Numbered from the stretch's first letter, positions 26,264-36,427 are shown. The stretch: DNA of 64,000 nt from Achromobacter xylosoxidans A8 (GCF_000165835.1 NC_014640.1:6510001-6574000); one strand, 5' to 3'. Made by a program: numbers and translations. The notes: a model not told the origin generated them from the letters alone.

Positions 26264-27475
26264 TCAGGCGACGGCGGGTTCGCCGTCCGGCACGGTCGTC
26301 TCGGTCTCTTCGGCCCCAGCCACGGCGCAGCAGCGGCCGCCTTGCGCCTTGGCGCGGTAGAGGGCGGCGTCGGCGGAATGCAGGGCCGTTTCCGGGTTGC
26401 GGTTGGCGCCGGACACGATGGAAATGCCGATGGACAGGCCCACGCTGACTCGCGTGCCATCCGCCAGCGTGATCGGCTGGGAAGCGTCATGCAGCAGGTG
26501 TTCGCCCAGTTTCAACGCGGCCGTGGCATCGATGCCGGTCACCAGCACGATAAACTCGTCGCCGCCGATGCGCGCGGCCACGTCGTCCACTCGCAGCATG
26601 GACCGCATACGCTGGGCGATGGTCATCAGCACCTGATCGCCCGCGGCATGGCCGTAGGTGTCGTTGATGAGTTTGAAGTCGTCCATGTCCATGTACAGCA
26701 GCGCTGCGGAGCTGTCCTGGCCGCGTGCGCTGGTGCAGACGCGCTCCAGCGCGGCCTGCAGGCCGGCGCGGTTGGCCAGGCCGGTCAGCGCGTCCTGGCT
26801 GGCGCGGCGCTCGCTGTCGCGCTCGGCCAGCATGGTGGACACCAGGATGCGGTTGAGCCGGTGCGAGGCGACGCTCATGCTGACCAGGTAGAACGGGATC
26901 TGGATGAAGACGATGGCCGTGACGTATTCGCCAGTGAAGGCCGCGCCCAGGCACATCGGCCCCAGGCTCAGGAAGATCATGGCGCCCACCAGCCGCGGCG
27001 CGCCGTAGTTCCGAAAGCAGATGCCGCCGGCCATGGCCCCGCAGGACACGCCGGCCAGGGTGGCGGCCAGCCAGTCGCCGTTGATGAAGGTGACGAAAAC
27101 GCCATAACCCACGCTGAACGCCCACAGCAGCGCCAGCAGAATGTAGATGTCGGTATGGGTGTTGCCGCCCTTGGGCGCTGCGCGCAGGGCGGATCGCAGT
27201 ATCAGGACGCGGACCAACGCCAGCACCACCTCCATCCCCAGCCAGGACAGGTACAGCGGCTCGGGGCGGCGCCAGGCCACGACGCCGGAAATCATGAGGG
27301 TGTTGATGACGCCGCCGGCAAAGATGGGGAGCGTGCCGAACAGGCTGGCGATCAGGGCCGAGCGGATGTCCGCAGGGGTATCGTGCCCGGAATGCGTCAA
27401 CCAACGCGTCAGGCGCCATTTGGGCAAGCTGAACTTAAGTGCTGTATCCACGCGGTAACATCCCTGGCCATCCAC
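26264..27475 (-). CDS. Membrane diguanylate cyclase, 403 aa
   Basis: Makes cyclic di-GMP from GTP. The N-terminal ~215 residues contain about six hydrophobic helices (IFAGGVINTLMISGVV, YILLALLWAFSVGYGVFV, IVFIQIPFYLVSMSV), then a GGDEF domain with the intact ARIGGDEF active site. RVDD, five residues before it, matches the RxxD inhibitory site, so product feedback is expected. LDALTGLANR is here QDALTGLANR, the usual domain start. No neighbour suggests the stimulus. It is probably its own transcription unit. Confidence 0.92.
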   Translation of the reverse strand: MDGQGCYRVDTALKFSLPKWRLTRWLTHSGHDTPADIRSALIASLFGTLPIFAGGVINTLMISGVVAWRRPEPLYLSWLGMEVVLALVRVLILRSALRAAPKGGNTHTDIYILLALLWAFSVGYGVFVTFINGDWLAATLAGVSCGAMAGGICFRNYGAPRLVGAMIFLSLGPMCLGAAFTGEYVTAIVFIQIPFYLVSMSVASHRLNRILVSTMLAERDSERRASQDALTGLANRAGLQAALERVCTSARGQDSSAALLYMDMDDFKLINDTYGHAAGDQVLMTIAQRMRSMLRVDDVAARIGGDEFIVLVTGIDATAALKLGEHLLHDASQPITLADGTRVSVGLSIGISIVSGANRNPETALHSADAALYRAKAQGGRCCAVAGAEETETTVPDGEPAVA

Positions 27476-27558
27476 CCGATTTCGGGTAGGCTGGCTGGCG
27501 TTATAGCAGGTATTTCAAGCCTTTAATATTGTCCGCGGGGCCAATTCGGGCCGTGAAA

Positions 27559-28314
27559 TCAGTGCCCGCGATGCCCGCAGACGGCGCATTCGGGGTCGCG
27601 CTGGACGTTGACGCTGCGCCATTGCATGGTGCGCACGTCCAGCCACAACAGGCGGCCGGACAGGCTTTCACCCACGCCGGACAACAGCTTGAGGGCCTCG
27701 GCGGCCTGCATGCTGCCGATGATGCCGACGACCGGCGCAAACACGCCCATCGTGGCGCAATTGGCTTGCTCGACGTCATCGCCTTCCGGGAACAGGCAGT
27801 GGTAACAGGGCGCGTTGTCGTCGCGCAGGTCGTAGACGCTGACCTGGCCGTCGAAGCGGATCGCGGCGCCGGATACCAGCGGCTTGCGGTGTTGCACGCA
27901 GGCGCGGTTGATGGCGTGGCGGGTGGCGAAATTGTCGGTGCAGTCCAACACCAGGTCCGCCTGCGCAACGGCGTCGGACAGGGCTTGGCCTTCCAGCCGC
28001 TCGACACGGGCATGGACCCGGGTCTGCGGATTGAAAGCCGCCAGCATGTCGCGTCCGGACTCGGCCTTGTGGCGGCCGACGCTGGCGGTGGTGTGCAGGA
28101 TCTGGCGTTGGAGGTTGCTCAGCTCGACGACGTCGTCGTCGGCCAGGGTGATGTCGCCCACGCCGGCGGTGGCCAGGTAGAGCGCGGCGGGGGAACCCAG
28201 CCCACCCGCCCCCACGATGAGCACACGCGCCGCCAGCAGTTTTTCCTGCCCTTCTATTCCCAGCTCGTCGAGCAGGATGTGGCGGGCGTAGCGCAGCAGT
28301 TGCTCGTCGTTCAT
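27559..28314 (-). CDS. moeB: Molybdopterin-synthase adenylyltransferase (MoeB/ThiF family), 251 aa
   Basis: An E1-like enzyme that adenylates the C-terminal glycine of MoaD (or ThiS). The nucleotide-binding VLIVGAGGLGSPAALYLA is near residue 30, with the DNFATRHAIN substrate loop and two CxxC zinc pairs (CYHC and CAVC). The length of about 250 fits MoeB without a rhodanese domain. Its ATG overlaps the upstream ctpA stop by four bases. MoeB and ThiF cannot be told apart with certainty; neither moaD nor thiS is near. Confidence 0.88.
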   Translation of the reverse strand: MNDEQLLRYARHILLDELGIEGQEKLLAARVLIVGAGGLGSPAALYLATAGVGDITLADDDVVELSNLQRQILHTTASVGRHKAESGRDMLAAFNPQTRVHARVERLEGQALSDAVAQADLVLDCTDNFATRHAINRACVQHRKPLVSGAAIRFDGQVSVYDLRDDNAPCYHCLFPEGDDVEQANCATMGVFAPVVGIIGSMQAAEALKLLSGVGESLSGRLLWLDVRTMQWRSVNVQRDPECAVCGHRGH

Positions 28315-29756
28315 TTGTCCTTGTTGGGCTCGACTCCGGTCGGCGTGATCTTCATGCGCTGGGGCGTGCCGCCGCCGGCCTTGGCGTCGGCCTTGGCCTG
28401 GGCGCGGGCCGAACCCTTCTGCACCGGCTTGCCGGCCAGCACGTTCAAGGCCTGTTGCAGCTGGAAATCGTCCTTGCCGCCAAATTCGAACACCTTGGTC
28501 GGCACGTCGGCGTTGTCCTCGCCGCCGCTGGACTTCACTTCGTTGGCGGTCTGCTGGTTGGACAGGTGACGCTGCAGATCGGCTTCGCGCGGCAGGCGGA
28601 ACAGGTCGCCTTCGGCCGTGTCGGCAACGACGTAGTCGGGTTCGATGCCGGTGGCCTGGATGGAGCGGCCGCTGGGCGTGAAGTAGCGCGAGGTGGTGAG
28701 CTTGACCGCGGTGGTTTCGGACAGCGGCAGGATCACCTGCACCGAGCCCTTGCCGAAGGTGCGGTTGCCCAGGACCTTGGCGCGCTTGTGGTCCTGCAGC
28801 GCGCCGGCCACGATCTCGGAGGCCGAGGCGGAGCCCACGTTCACCAGCACCACCATCGGCACCGTCTTGGTCCAGGCCGGCAGGCCGGCCAGGTAGTTGC
28901 TTTCGCCGCGGGCGTATTCCGACGGCGTGGCCAGGTACTTGTGGCGGGCGTCGGGGGTGCGGCCGTCGGTGGTGACGACAACCGAGTCGGGCGGCAGGAA
29001 GGCGCCGGACACGCCGATGGCGCTGGTCAGCAGGCCACCCGGGTCATTGCGCAGGTCCAGCACCAGGCCCTTGGGGGCTTCCTTGGCGCCCAGGTCCTTC
29101 AGTTGCTTGGCCAGGTCGGCGCCGGTCTTTTCCTGGAACTGGGCGACGCGCACATAGCCGATGCCGTTGTCCAGCATCTTGCTGCGCACGCTGCGCACCT
29201 TGATGATGTCGCGCACGATCTTCAGCACGATGGGCTGCGGGCGGTCGGCGCGCATGATGGTCAGCGTGATCGGCGACTTGGGCGCGCCGCGCATCAGCTT
29301 GACGGCGTCGTTGAGCGTCATGCCCTTGGTGGGCGTGTCGTCGATCTTGATGATGAGGTCGCCGGCCATCACGCCAGCGCGGGCGGCGGGCGTGTCTTCG
29401 ATCGGGGAGATGACCTTGACGAAGCCGTCTTCCGCGCCGACCTCGATGCCCAGGCCGCCGAATTCGCCTTGCGTGGCCGTCTGCATTTCGCGGAAGGCGT
29501 CGGCGTCCAGGTAGGCGGAGTGCGGATCCAGGTTCGACACCATGCCGGAGATGGCATTGTCGATCAGGGTCTTGTCGTCGACGGCTTCGACGTAGTTGTT
29601 CTTGATGGCGGCGAACACGTTGCTCAGTTGCCTGAGCTCGTCCAACGGCAGGGGACTGCCGCGCTGGGCGACCGCGGTCACGCCTACGCTGAGCAAAACA
29701 CCAGCCACCGCACCGATGGCAATCAGACCGAAACCGCGAAACTTACGAGTGCCCAT
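28311..29756 (-). CDS. ctpA: C-terminal processing peptidase, S41 family, 481 aa
   Basis: A periplasmic serine protease that trims C-termini of envelope proteins. A signal anchor (GLIAIGAVAGVLLSVGVTAV) is followed by a PDZ domain (GLGIEVGAEDGFVKVISPI) and the S41 core, with the catalytic Ser in VGSASASEIVAG and Lys in FGKGSVQ. The ATG at 29756 has GGGAAG five bases upstream; a GTG two codons earlier is less well placed. It follows envC after 59 bases, a neighbourhood common in proteobacteria. Confidence 0.93.
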   Translation of the reverse strand: MGTRKFRGFGLIAIGAVAGVLLSVGVTAVAQRGSPLPLDELRQLSNVFAAIKNNYVEAVDDKTLIDNAISGMVSNLDPHSAYLDADAFREMQTATQGEFGGLGIEVGAEDGFVKVISPIEDTPAARAGVMAGDLIIKIDDTPTKGMTLNDAVKLMRGAPKSPITLTIMRADRPQPIVLKIVRDIIKVRSVRSKMLDNGIGYVRVAQFQEKTGADLAKQLKDLGAKEAPKGLVLDLRNDPGGLLTSAIGVSGAFLPPDSVVVTTDGRTPDARHKYLATPSEYARGESNYLAGLPAWTKTVPMVVLVNVGSASASEIVAGALQDHKRAKVLGNRTFGKGSVQVILPLSETTAVKLTTSRYFTPSGRSIQATGIEPDYVVADTAEGDLFRLPREADLQRHLSNQQTANEVKSSGGEDNADVPTKVFEFGGKDDFQLQQALNVLAGKPVQKGSARAQAKADAKAGGGTPQRMKITPTGVEPNKDK

Positions 29757-29815
29757 GCACACTTCCCGAATTTTGTTTTCGCCGATGGGGTTTGGTAATT
29801 ACCAACGACATCAAT

Positions 29816-31432
29816 CTACTGCGCCAGCCATTGTGCCGGATCCACAGGAGCGCCACGATGGCGAATTTCAAAGTATAGGCCGGATTCCACTTGGCCGCCG
29901 GTTGCCCCTACCGTAGCAATAGTATCGCCACCCGTCACCGAATCACCCACCCGTTTGAGCAGACTTTGGTTGTAAGCATAGACGGTCAGGTATTGCTGCC
30001 CATGATCCACAATGATGAGGTTGCCAAAACCGCGCAGCCAATCGGCGTAGACCACCGTGCCGGGGGCCACCACCTTGACCGGCGTGCCTTCGGGCGCGCG
30101 CAGCACCACGCCGCGCCAGACGCCGCCATCCGGACGGTCGACCCCGAAGCGCCCCTGCACCTGGCCGCGCACCGGCATGGACAGCCCGTGGCGCAAGCCA
30201 TTGCCGCCACCAACCGGCGCGGCGCGCGCGGTCTGGGTCTGCTGGGCGGGCTCGCTACGGCTTGGAGTGGGTTTTTCCTCTGGAGGTTCCGCCTTCTTGG
30301 ACGGTTCCGCGGGTTTGGTTTGGGGTGGCGGCTCGGGCGTGGTCAGGCGGGACTGTCTCTGCTCAGCCGGGCGCAGGCCGGCGGCGTCCGGATCGGCCAC
30401 GGCCACCGGACCGCGATTCTGGCGCGAGGCGGCTTCGACCTGCTCACGTGCCTGGGCGGCATCGCGAGCGTCACGGGCGTCGCGCTCACGCTTGGCATTG
30501 TCGGCGGCCTGCTTGGCGTTGTCGGCGGCGAGCTTGCGGTCGGCTTCGGCCTTCTTCCGGGCGTCCTCGGCGGCACGGCGTTCGGCGTCAGCGCGCTTTT
30601 TGGCTTCCTCGGCGGCCCGGCGGGCTTCTTCCGCGCGGCGCACTTCCTCGGCCCGCTTGCGCGCTTCCTCGGCCTTTCGGGCGTCCTCGATCTGCTTGGC
30701 GATGGCCGCGTCCAGATCGGTGATGAGCCGCGACAGGCGCTGGTCGTCGCGTCCCAGTTTGTTGGCTTCGGCGCGCTGGGCGGCGATCTGCCCCTCCAGT
30801 TGCGCCAGCAGCGTGGCGCGCTCTTTCTGCTGACCGACCAGCGCGGTCTTCTGCTCGGAGGTTTCGGCCACGACTTTTTCGATTTCGGCCCGGCGGGCGT
30901 CGGCGCGCCCCTGCAAGGCGGCCAGGCGCTCGATGTCCTCGCGCAGGGCCTGCACCGCACTGGCGCGGGCCTGCGAGACGTAATCCAGATAGCCCAGGTT
31001 GCGTCCCAGCACCTGAGGATCGTCGCCGGACAGCAGGGCCGTCCAGGGCGACAGGCCGCTGGTGTATTGGGTGCGGAGCTGTTCAGCCAGTTCGGTGCGG
31101 CGCTTGGCCAGCACCACCTGCTGCGTGCCGATCTGCTTTTCCAGGCCGGTCAGGTCGGTCTGCGCCTGGCGGTTGGACTCGGCCAGTTCCCGCAGGCGCA
31201 GGTTGATCTTGGAAATGGCCGACTCGGACTGCTTGAGGGCGTCGGCCGCTTCCTTGCGGGCAGCCTCGCGGTCATCGATGTCCTTTTGCAGGTTCTCGAT
31301 GCGGTCGCGCAAGGCGGCCTGCTGCTTTTCCGCGTCGGACTGGCGGCCGGCAAGGTCGTTGGGCGCGGCGCGAGCCGACAACGCCCCACCGGTCAGCATG
31401 ACCGCCAACAACAACCCTGCCGCGCGACGCAT
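29816..31432 (-). CDS. envC: EnvC-type murein hydrolase activator, 538 aa
   Basis: Activates periplasmic amidases at the division site. After a signal peptide (start 31432, MRRAAGLLLAVMLTGG) there is a long coiled coil, including an Ala/Arg/Glu/Lys-rich stretch with repeated EEARKRAEEVRRAEEARR-like units, then a LytM domain. The zinc ligands of active M23 peptidases are missing: VWRGVVLRA replaces HxGxD, VYAYN replaces the YxHL histidine and GLYFEIR replaces LHFEIR. This degeneracy is normal for EnvC, which activates rather than cuts. It lies seven bases after gpmA. Confidence 0.92.
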   Translation of the reverse strand: MRRAAGLLLAVMLTGGALSARAAPNDLAGRQSDAEKQQAALRDRIENLQKDIDDREAARKEAADALKQSESAISKINLRLRELAESNRQAQTDLTGLEKQIGTQQVVLAKRRTELAEQLRTQYTSGLSPWTALLSGDDPQVLGRNLGYLDYVSQARASAVQALREDIERLAALQGRADARRAEIEKVVAETSEQKTALVGQQKERATLLAQLEGQIAAQRAEANKLGRDDQRLSRLITDLDAAIAKQIEDARKAEEARKRAEEVRRAEEARRAAEEAKKRADAERRAAEDARKKAEADRKLAADNAKQAADNAKRERDARDARDAAQAREQVEAASRQNRGPVAVADPDAAGLRPAEQRQSRLTTPEPPPQTKPAEPSKKAEPPEEKPTPSRSEPAQQTQTARAAPVGGGNGLRHGLSMPVRGQVQGRFGVDRPDGGVWRGVVLRAPEGTPVKVVAPGTVVYADWLRGFGNLIIVDHGQQYLTVYAYNQSLLKRVGDSVTGGDTIATVGATGGQVESGLYFEIRHRGAPVDPAQWLAQ

Positions 31433-31439
31433 AGAAATA

Positions 31440-32192
31440 TCAGTCCTTCTTAGCCTTGCCCTGGGCTGCCACCGCAGCCATGGCCGCCTCGATCTCGGCG
31501 GCATCGCCCAGATAATAGTGGCGGATCGGGCGCAGGTCATCATCCAATTCGTAGACCAGCGGCTGGCCGGTAGGAATGTTCAGGTTGACGATGTCCTCGT
31601 CCGAGACGTTGTCCAGGTGCTTGATCAGGGCGCGCAGGCTGTTGCCGTGGGCGGCGATCAGGACATTGCGGCCGGCGCGGATGGCCGGGGCGATGGATTC
31701 GTTCCAGAACGGCAGCACGCGCTCCACCGTGTCCTTCAGGCATTCGGTGGCGGGCAACTGGTCAGCCGGCACCTTGGCATAGCGCTTGTCGAAACGCGGA
31801 TGGCGTTCGTCGTCCAGGGGCAGCGGTTCCGGGGCGATGGCGTAGGCGCGGCGCCAGATCAGCACCTGCTCGTCGCCGTACTTGGCGGCGGTTTCAGCCT
31901 TGTTCAAGCCTTGCAGCGCACCGTAGTGGCGTTCGTTCAGGCGCCAGGTCACGCCAACCGGGGTGTACATGGCGTCCATGGCGTCCAGGGCGATCCACAG
32001 GGTGCGGATGGCGCGCTTGAGCAGCGAGGAGTAGGCCAGGTCGAAGGTAAAACCTTCTTTCTTGAGCAGTTCGCCGGCCTTGCGGGCCTGTTCGCGGCCG
32101 GTCTCGGTGAGGTCGACGTCGGTCCAGCCGGTGAAGCGGTTTTCCAGATTCCACTGGCTTTCGCCGTGGCGCATCAGAACGAGTTTGTGCAT
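31440..32192 (-). CDS. gpmA: 2,3-bisphosphoglycerate-dependent phosphoglycerate mutase, 250 aa
   Basis: Interconverts 3- and 2-phosphoglycerate in glycolysis. RHGE at residues 8-11 carries the phospho-histidine (His9), followed by [21 protein letters not shown]. Near residue 90 is [14 protein letters not shown], and [15 protein letters not shown] carries the second catalytic His. The length is usual. It heads the minus-strand run gpmA-envC-ctpA-moeB and diverges from the rhodanese gene across 162 bases. Confidence 0.96.
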   Translation of the reverse strand: MHKLVLMRHGESQWNLENRFTGWTDVDLTETGREQARKAGELLKKEGFTFDLAYSSLLKRAIRTLWIALDAMDAMYTPVGVTWRLNERHYGALQGLNKAETAAKYGDEQVLIWRRAYAIAPEPLPLDDERHPRFDKRYAKVPADQLPATECLKDTVERVLPFWNESIAPAIRAGRNVLIAAHGNSLRALIKHLDNVSDEDIVNLNIPTGQPLVYELDDDLRPIRHYYLGDAAEIEAAMAAVAAQGKAKKD

Positions 32193-32354
32193 GATTTGGG
32201 ACGCTTGTAACGCGGGTTAAAGTGAAGGAATGCGCTCATTTTATAATTGAGCGATTTTGCCCTTGATTTTGCCCCGGCGCACCCGCCCATTTCCGCGGCG
32301 CGGCGCTTCAGGGTTTGCCTATACCAGGCTAGTCGCCGCACTTCAGGATGCCCC

Positions 32355-32777
32355 GTGGACCTTTTGCAATTCTTGATCGATAAAAACAACGTCTTCATCG
32401 TCGCCGTTGCCGTGATCTCCGGCATCATGCTGGCCATCCCTGCCCTGCGCAAGGGCCGCACCGGTTCGGCCGTGAGCACGACCGAGGCCATCCAGATGGT
32501 CAACCAGCGCCAGGCCGTCTGGGTCGACGTGCGCCCCGCCGAGCAGTTCCAGGCCGGCCACATCGCCCAGGCACGCAACGTGCCGGCAGCCGACATCGAG
32601 CAGAAGGCCGCCTCCCTGCCCAAGAACAAGCCGCTGGTCGTGGTTTGCGACAATGGCCGCGATTCGGCCCGCGCCGCCGCCAAGCTGCGCGCCCAGGGTT
32701 TCGCCGACGTCGTGCCGCTGGATGGCGGCATGCGCGCCTGGTCGGCCGCCAGCCTGCCGGTGACCCAGAAGGGTTGA
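32355..32777 (+). CDS. Membrane-anchored rhodanese-like protein, 140 aa
   Basis: A rhodanese domain behind one N-terminal membrane helix (residues about 12-30, VFIVAVAVISGIMLAIPAL). Cys98 begins the active loop CDNGRD, consistent with sulfurtransferase activity. The start is GTG at 32355, chosen because AGGA sits six bases upstream and the membrane helix follows; the frame is open farther upstream, but that part is not membrane-like. It is first in the run rhodanese-grxC-secB-gpsA, a conserved set linked to redox and protein export. Confidence 0.88.
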   Translation: MDLLQFLIDKNNVFIVAVAVISGIMLAIPALRKGRTGSAVSTTEAIQMVNQRQAVWVDVRPAEQFQAGHIAQARNVPAADIEQKAASLPKNKPLVVVCDNGRDSARAAAKLRAQGFADVVPLDGGMRAWSAASLPVTQKG

Positions 32778-32828
32778 AGCCTGGGGCCGCGCCCCCATCT
32801 ACCTATTCTTGTACCCCCAGGAGCGCCT

Positions 32829-33086
32829 ATGAACAAAGTCGTCATGTACAGCAAGGACTATTGTCCCTATTGCGCCCGCGCCAAGGCCTTGCTCGAGCAG
32901 CGCGGCGTGACCGACCTGGAAATCATCCAGATCGACCGGGATCCGTCCCAGCGCGAGGTCATGATCGAACGCACCGGCCGGCGCACCGTCCCGCAGATCT
33001 TCATCGGCGATACCCATGTCGGCGGTTGCGACGACCTGATGGCCCTGGACCGCTCGGGTGGCCTCGCCCCCATGCTGTCCAACTAA
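32829..33086 (+). CDS. grxC: Glutaredoxin 3, 85 aa
   Basis: A small cytoplasmic thiol-disulfide oxidoreductase that uses glutathione. The active site CPYC covers residues 12-15, TVPQIFIGDTHVGGCDDL holds the cis-proline and glutathione-binding residues, and the length fits bacterial Grx3. AGGAG precedes the ATG. It lies between the rhodanese and secB genes, and the grxC-secB-gpsA order is widespread in proteobacteria. Confidence 0.97.
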   Translation: MNKVVMYSKDYCPYCARAKALLEQRGVTDLEIIQIDRDPSQREVMIERTGRRTVPQIFIGDTHVGGCDDLMALDRSGGLAPMLSN

Positions 33087-33125
33087 TCGCCCCCCTTTTT
33101 GCCCCTCCCACCAACGGAAACACTC

Positions 33126-33659
33126 ATGGCTGATCAAGACCAAAACACCCAGCAAGAAGGCGGCAACGACGCGCCCTCGTTCAATCTGCAGCGCGTCTAC
33201 CTGAAAGACCTTTCGCTGGAAATGCCGAATGCGCCCCACGTTTTCCTGGAGCAGGAAGCGCCCCAGGTCGAGGTGAGCATCACCGTGGGCGGCCAGCGCC
33301 TGGCTGAAACCGTGTTCGAAACCACGGTCACCGTCACGGTCACCACCCGCATCAATGAAAAGGTCGTGTACCTGGTCGAAGGCACGCAAGCCGGCATCTT
33401 CGAAGCCGCCAACATCCCCGAAGAGCAGCTCGATCCGCTGCTGGGCATCGTCTGCCCGACCATGCTGTACCCCTACCTGCGCGCCAACATCGCCGATGCG
33501 ATCACGCGCACCTCGATGCCGCCGCTGCACCTGACCGAAGTGAACTTCCAGGCCCTGTACGAACAGCGCCTGGCCGAGCTGCAACAGCAGCAAGGCGCCG
33601 CCAACGGCAACGGCAGCGACTCGGGCATCATCCTGCCCCCCGGCGCGACCCGCCAGTAA
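33126..33659 (+). CDS. secB: Protein-export chaperone SecB, 177 aa
   Basis: A tetrameric chaperone that keeps preproteins unfolded and delivers them to SecA. The core [19 protein letters not shown] and [19 protein letters not shown] are typical. The C-terminal extension ([11 protein letters not shown]...) is somewhat longer than in E. coli. The start at 33126 ([13 protein letters not shown]) is preferred over nine extra upstream codons that lack family similarity. It is cotranscribed with grxC and gpsA. Confidence 0.97.
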   Translation: MADQDQNTQQEGGNDAPSFNLQRVYLKDLSLEMPNAPHVFLEQEAPQVEVSITVGGQRLAETVFETTVTVTVTTRINEKVVYLVEGTQAGIFEAANIPEEQLDPLLGIVCPTMLYPYLRANIADAITRTSMPPLHLTEVNFQALYEQRLAELQQQQGAANGNGSDSGIILPPGATRQ

Positions 33660-33681
33660 AGCAAGCCGCGGCGTGCCCCCC

Positions 33682-34764
33682 ATGAACAATCCCGTTGTGC
33701 CACGCCTGCGCGTCGCCGTCCTGGGTGCGGGAAGTTGGGGCACCGCGCTGGCGGCGGCCGCCAGCCGCCGTCACGCCACCGTACTCTGGGCGCGCGATGC
33801 CGCGCAGGCGGTCGACATGGCCGCCTCGCACGAAAACGCGCGCTACCTGCCTGGCATCCCGCTGCCCAAGGCACTGAACATATCCTCCGATCTCGACGCC
33901 ACGCTGTGCAGCCTGCAAGAAGACGGCGCGCGCCGCCTGATCGTGCTGGGCGTGCCCGTGGCCGGCCTGACCGCCATCTGCGGCGAGCTGTCCCGCCGGC
34001 TGCCCGCGCTGGGATTGCAGGACACCCCCATCGTCTGGACCTGCAAGGGTTTTGAAGCCGACACGGCCAGGCTGCCCCACGAAATCATGCGCGAGGCCCT
34101 GCCTGGCGCGACCGGCGGCGCCTTGTCGGGTCCCTCGTTCGCGCGCGAAGTCGCGCAGGGCCTGCCGGTGGCGCTGACCGTGGCCAGCGACAATCCCGCC
34201 TTGCGCGAGGCCACCACCGCCGCCTTCCATGGCGCGGCGCTGCGCGTGTATGCCAGCACCGACCTGGTCGGCGTGGAAGTGGGCGGCGCGCTCAAGAATG
34301 TGATCGCCGTCGCCTGCGGCATCGGCGACGGCCTGGCGCTGGGCACCAATGCCCGCGCCGCGCTGATCACCCGCGGCCTGGCCGAGATGACCCGCTTCGG
34401 CGTGGCGCTGGGCGCGCAAGCCGAGACCTTCGCCGGGCTGACCGGCCTGGGCGACCTGGTGCTGACCGCCACCGGCGAGCTGTCGCGCAACCGCCGCGTG
34501 GGCCTGGAGATCGGCTCCGGCCGCAAGCTGGCCGACATCCTGGCCAGCGGTATCACGGCCGAAGGCGTGCGCTGCGCGCGCGCCGCGCTGGACCGCGCCC
34601 GCGCCATCGGGGTCGAACTGCCGATCACCGAGGCCGTCTGCGCCGTACTGTTCGAGGGCGTGGCCCCCATGACCGCTGTGTCCGCCCTGCTGGCGCGCGA
34701 CGCCCGCTATGAAAGCGTGGCGGGCAGCCAGCCGGAATCGGCGCCGGACAGCCGGCCCCACTGA
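33682..34764 (+). CDS. gpsA: NAD(P)-dependent glycerol-3-phosphate dehydrogenase, 360 aa
   Basis: Reduces dihydroxyacetone phosphate to sn-glycerol-3-phosphate for phospholipid synthesis. The Rossmann motif [14 protein letters not shown] lies near residue 12, [13 protein letters not shown] is the family signature, and [19 protein letters not shown] carries the catalytic Lys. The ATG at 33682 is used; a GTG three codons earlier is possible. The C-terminus is slightly longer than in E. coli. It follows secB after 22 bases. Confidence 0.96.
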   Translation: MNNPVVPRLRVAVLGAGSWGTALAAAASRRHATVLWARDAAQAVDMAASHENARYLPGIPLPKALNISSDLDATLCSLQEDGARRLIVLGVPVAGLTAICGELSRRLPALGLQDTPIVWTCKGFEADTARLPHEIMREALPGATGGALSGPSFAREVAQGLPVALTVASDNPALREATTAAFHGAALRVYASTDLVGVEVGGALKNVIAVACGIGDGLALGTNARAALITRGLAEMTRFGVALGAQAETFAGLTGLGDLVLTATGELSRNRRVGLEIGSGRKLADILASGITAEGVRCARAALDRARAIGVELPITEAVCAVLFEGVAPMTAVSALLARDARYESVAGSQPESAPDSRPH

Positions 34765-34811
34765 CCCGCTCAATAACAAACACAACGCACAACCCCGAGG
34801 AGACATCCTTC

Positions 34812-35804
34812 ATGACGCAAACCCGCAAGTTCCGGGTCGGCCCGCTGCTACGCGGCCTGTGCCTGAGCCTGGCCGCCGTCCTGCCGGCCGCCGCCCACGC
34901 CGACTGGCCCGACCGCCCGATCCATATGGTCGTGCCCTTCCCGCCCGGCTCGTCGCCCGACATCCTGGCGCGTACGATCTCGGAGCCGCTGTCCCAGGCG
35001 CTGGGCCAGCCCATCGTGATCGACAACAAGCCGGGCGCGGGCGGCAATATCGGCACCCGCATCGTGTCGCAAGCCAAGCCGGATGGCTACACGCTGCTCT
35101 ACACGATCAACGGCCCGCTGGTCACCGCGCCCACGCTGTACAAGAAAACGCTGGGCTACGATCCCCTGCGCGACCTGCAGCCGGTGTCGCTGGTGGGCAC
35201 CAGCCCCAACGTGCTGGTCGTGCCCAGCAGCCTGAAGGTGGACAACGTCAAGGATTTCGTCGCGCTGGTGAAGGGCCGCGGCAATTCGCTGAACTACGGT
35301 TCTGTCGGCCCGGGCAGCTCGGCCCATCTGGCGATGGAAATGTTCAAGGAAAGCGCGGGCGTCGACCTGGCGCATATCCCCTATTCCGGCTTCCCGCAGG
35401 TCATTTCGGCCATCATCGGCGGCGACGTCCAGGCCGGCTTCATGGTGCCCGCCATCGCCGTGCCCCAGGCGCGCGACGGCAAGGTGAAGCTGCTGGCCGT
35501 GACCAGCCTGCAGCCCAGCGAGGCATTGCCCGGCGTGCCGACGATGGCGTCGCAAGGCTATCCGGATTTCGAAGCCATTTCCTGGAACGCCGTGCTAGTC
35601 CCGGCCGGCACGCCCACGCCCATCGTCGAACGGCTCAACAGCGAACTGGCGCGCATCATCGACAGCGATGCGGTGCGCAAGCAGCTGGCGCTGCAATACT
35701 TCACGCCCGCGCCGTCCACGCCCGAAGCCCTGACCACCCGCATCAAGAACGAAAAAGCGCGCTGGGATCAGGTGATCGAGAAGCTGAATCTGTCGCTGGA
35801 CTGA
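34812..35804 (+). CDS. Bug/TctC-family periplasmic solute receptor, 330 aa
   Basis: A third TctC-type receptor. The signal peptide (LCLSLAAVLPAAAHADWP) ends near residue 31, and WPDRPIHMVVPFPPGSSPDI, IDNKPGAGGN and PDGYTLLYT are the family signatures. AGGAG upstream supports the ATG. It stands alone after gpsA, with its own terminator and no enzyme, regulator or permease partner beside it, so neither its ligand nor its transporter can be inferred. Confidence 0.93.
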   Translation: MTQTRKFRVGPLLRGLCLSLAAVLPAAAHADWPDRPIHMVVPFPPGSSPDILARTISEPLSQALGQPIVIDNKPGAGGNIGTRIVSQAKPDGYTLLYTINGPLVTAPTLYKKTLGYDPLRDLQPVSLVGTSPNVLVVPSSLKVDNVKDFVALVKGRGNSLNYGSVGPGSSAHLAMEMFKESAGVDLAHIPYSGFPQVISAIIGGDVQAGFMVPAIAVPQARDGKVKLLAVTSLQPSEALPGVPTMASQGYPDFEAISWNAVLVPAGTPTPIVERLNSELARIIDSDAVRKQLALQYFTPAPSTPEALTTRIKNEKARWDQVIEKLNLSLD

Positions 35805-35839
35805 TTGCAGGACCGCTAGTGGGTCAAGCGCGATAGATG

Positions 35840-35863
35840 GCGGGGCTTTTGCCCCGCTTTTTT
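35840..35863 (+). terminator. Intrinsic terminator after the TctC gene
   Basis: GCGGGGC (35840-35846), loop TTTT, GCCCCGC (35851-35857) and six T make a textbook terminator 36 bases after the TctC stop. Confidence 0.92.
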
Positions 35864-35876
35864 CGCGCCACTCCCG

Positions 35877-36347
35877 TCACACTCCCCCTTCATACCCCTG
35901 CTGCCGCCAGGCCTCGAACACCGTCACCGCGACCGCATTGGACAGGTTCAGGCTGCGCTGGCCAGCGCGCATCGGCAGCCGCAGGCGCTGCTGGGGCGGG
36001 AACATCGCCTGATGTTCCTCCGACAAGCCCGCGGTTTCGCGGCCGAACACGAACACGTCGCCCGGCTTGAAGCCGATATCCGCCACGCTGCGCTGCGCGT
36101 GCGTGGTCAACGCGTAGATGCTGGAGGGCGCGGCGCCGGTGTCGGCCAGCGCTTCCTGCAAGGTGTCGTGCACGCGCACCGGCTGCCATTCGTGGTAGTC
36201 CAGGCCGGCGCGGCGCATCCGGGCGTCATCGAGCTCGAAGCCCAAGGGGCGGACCAAGTGCAATTGCGCGCCGGTATTGGCGCACAGACGAATGGCGTTG
36301 CCGGTATTGGGAGGAATTTCGGGACAGACGAGGATGACGTGGAACAT
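35877..36347 (-). CDS. trmL: tRNA (cytidine/uridine-34 2'-O)-methyltransferase, 156 aa
   Basis: A small SPOUT methyltransferase that modifies the wobble base of tRNA-Leu. [20 protein letters not shown] at the start, FGRETAGLS and [19 protein letters not shown] at the end are diagnostic, and the knot-forming motifs are complete. The start at 36347 gives the usual length of about 155; a 15-residue upstream extension is Ser/Arg-rich and unlikely. It lies 80 bases after the ComF-family gene on the same strand. Confidence 0.94.
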   Translation of the reverse strand: MFHVILVCPEIPPNTGNAIRLCANTGAQLHLVRPLGFELDDARMRRAGLDYHEWQPVRVHDTLQEALADTGAAPSSIYALTTHAQRSVADIGFKPGDVFVFGRETAGLSEEHQAMFPPQQRLRLPMRAGQRSLNLSNAVAVTVFEAWRQQGYEGGV

Positions 36348-36427
36348 GGCGCTGGGAGCTCGAAACGGCTTGCGGCTGGAAGATCGCCGCACACCTGGAA
36401 TTGTCGCCGATTTGCCTGCGGCCAGAC

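Noticed and set aside
29816..31432. Loss of zinc ligands in the LytM domain as a novel inactivation
   Set aside because: Degenerate LytM domains are normal for EnvC-type amidase activators, so this is expected family behaviour.
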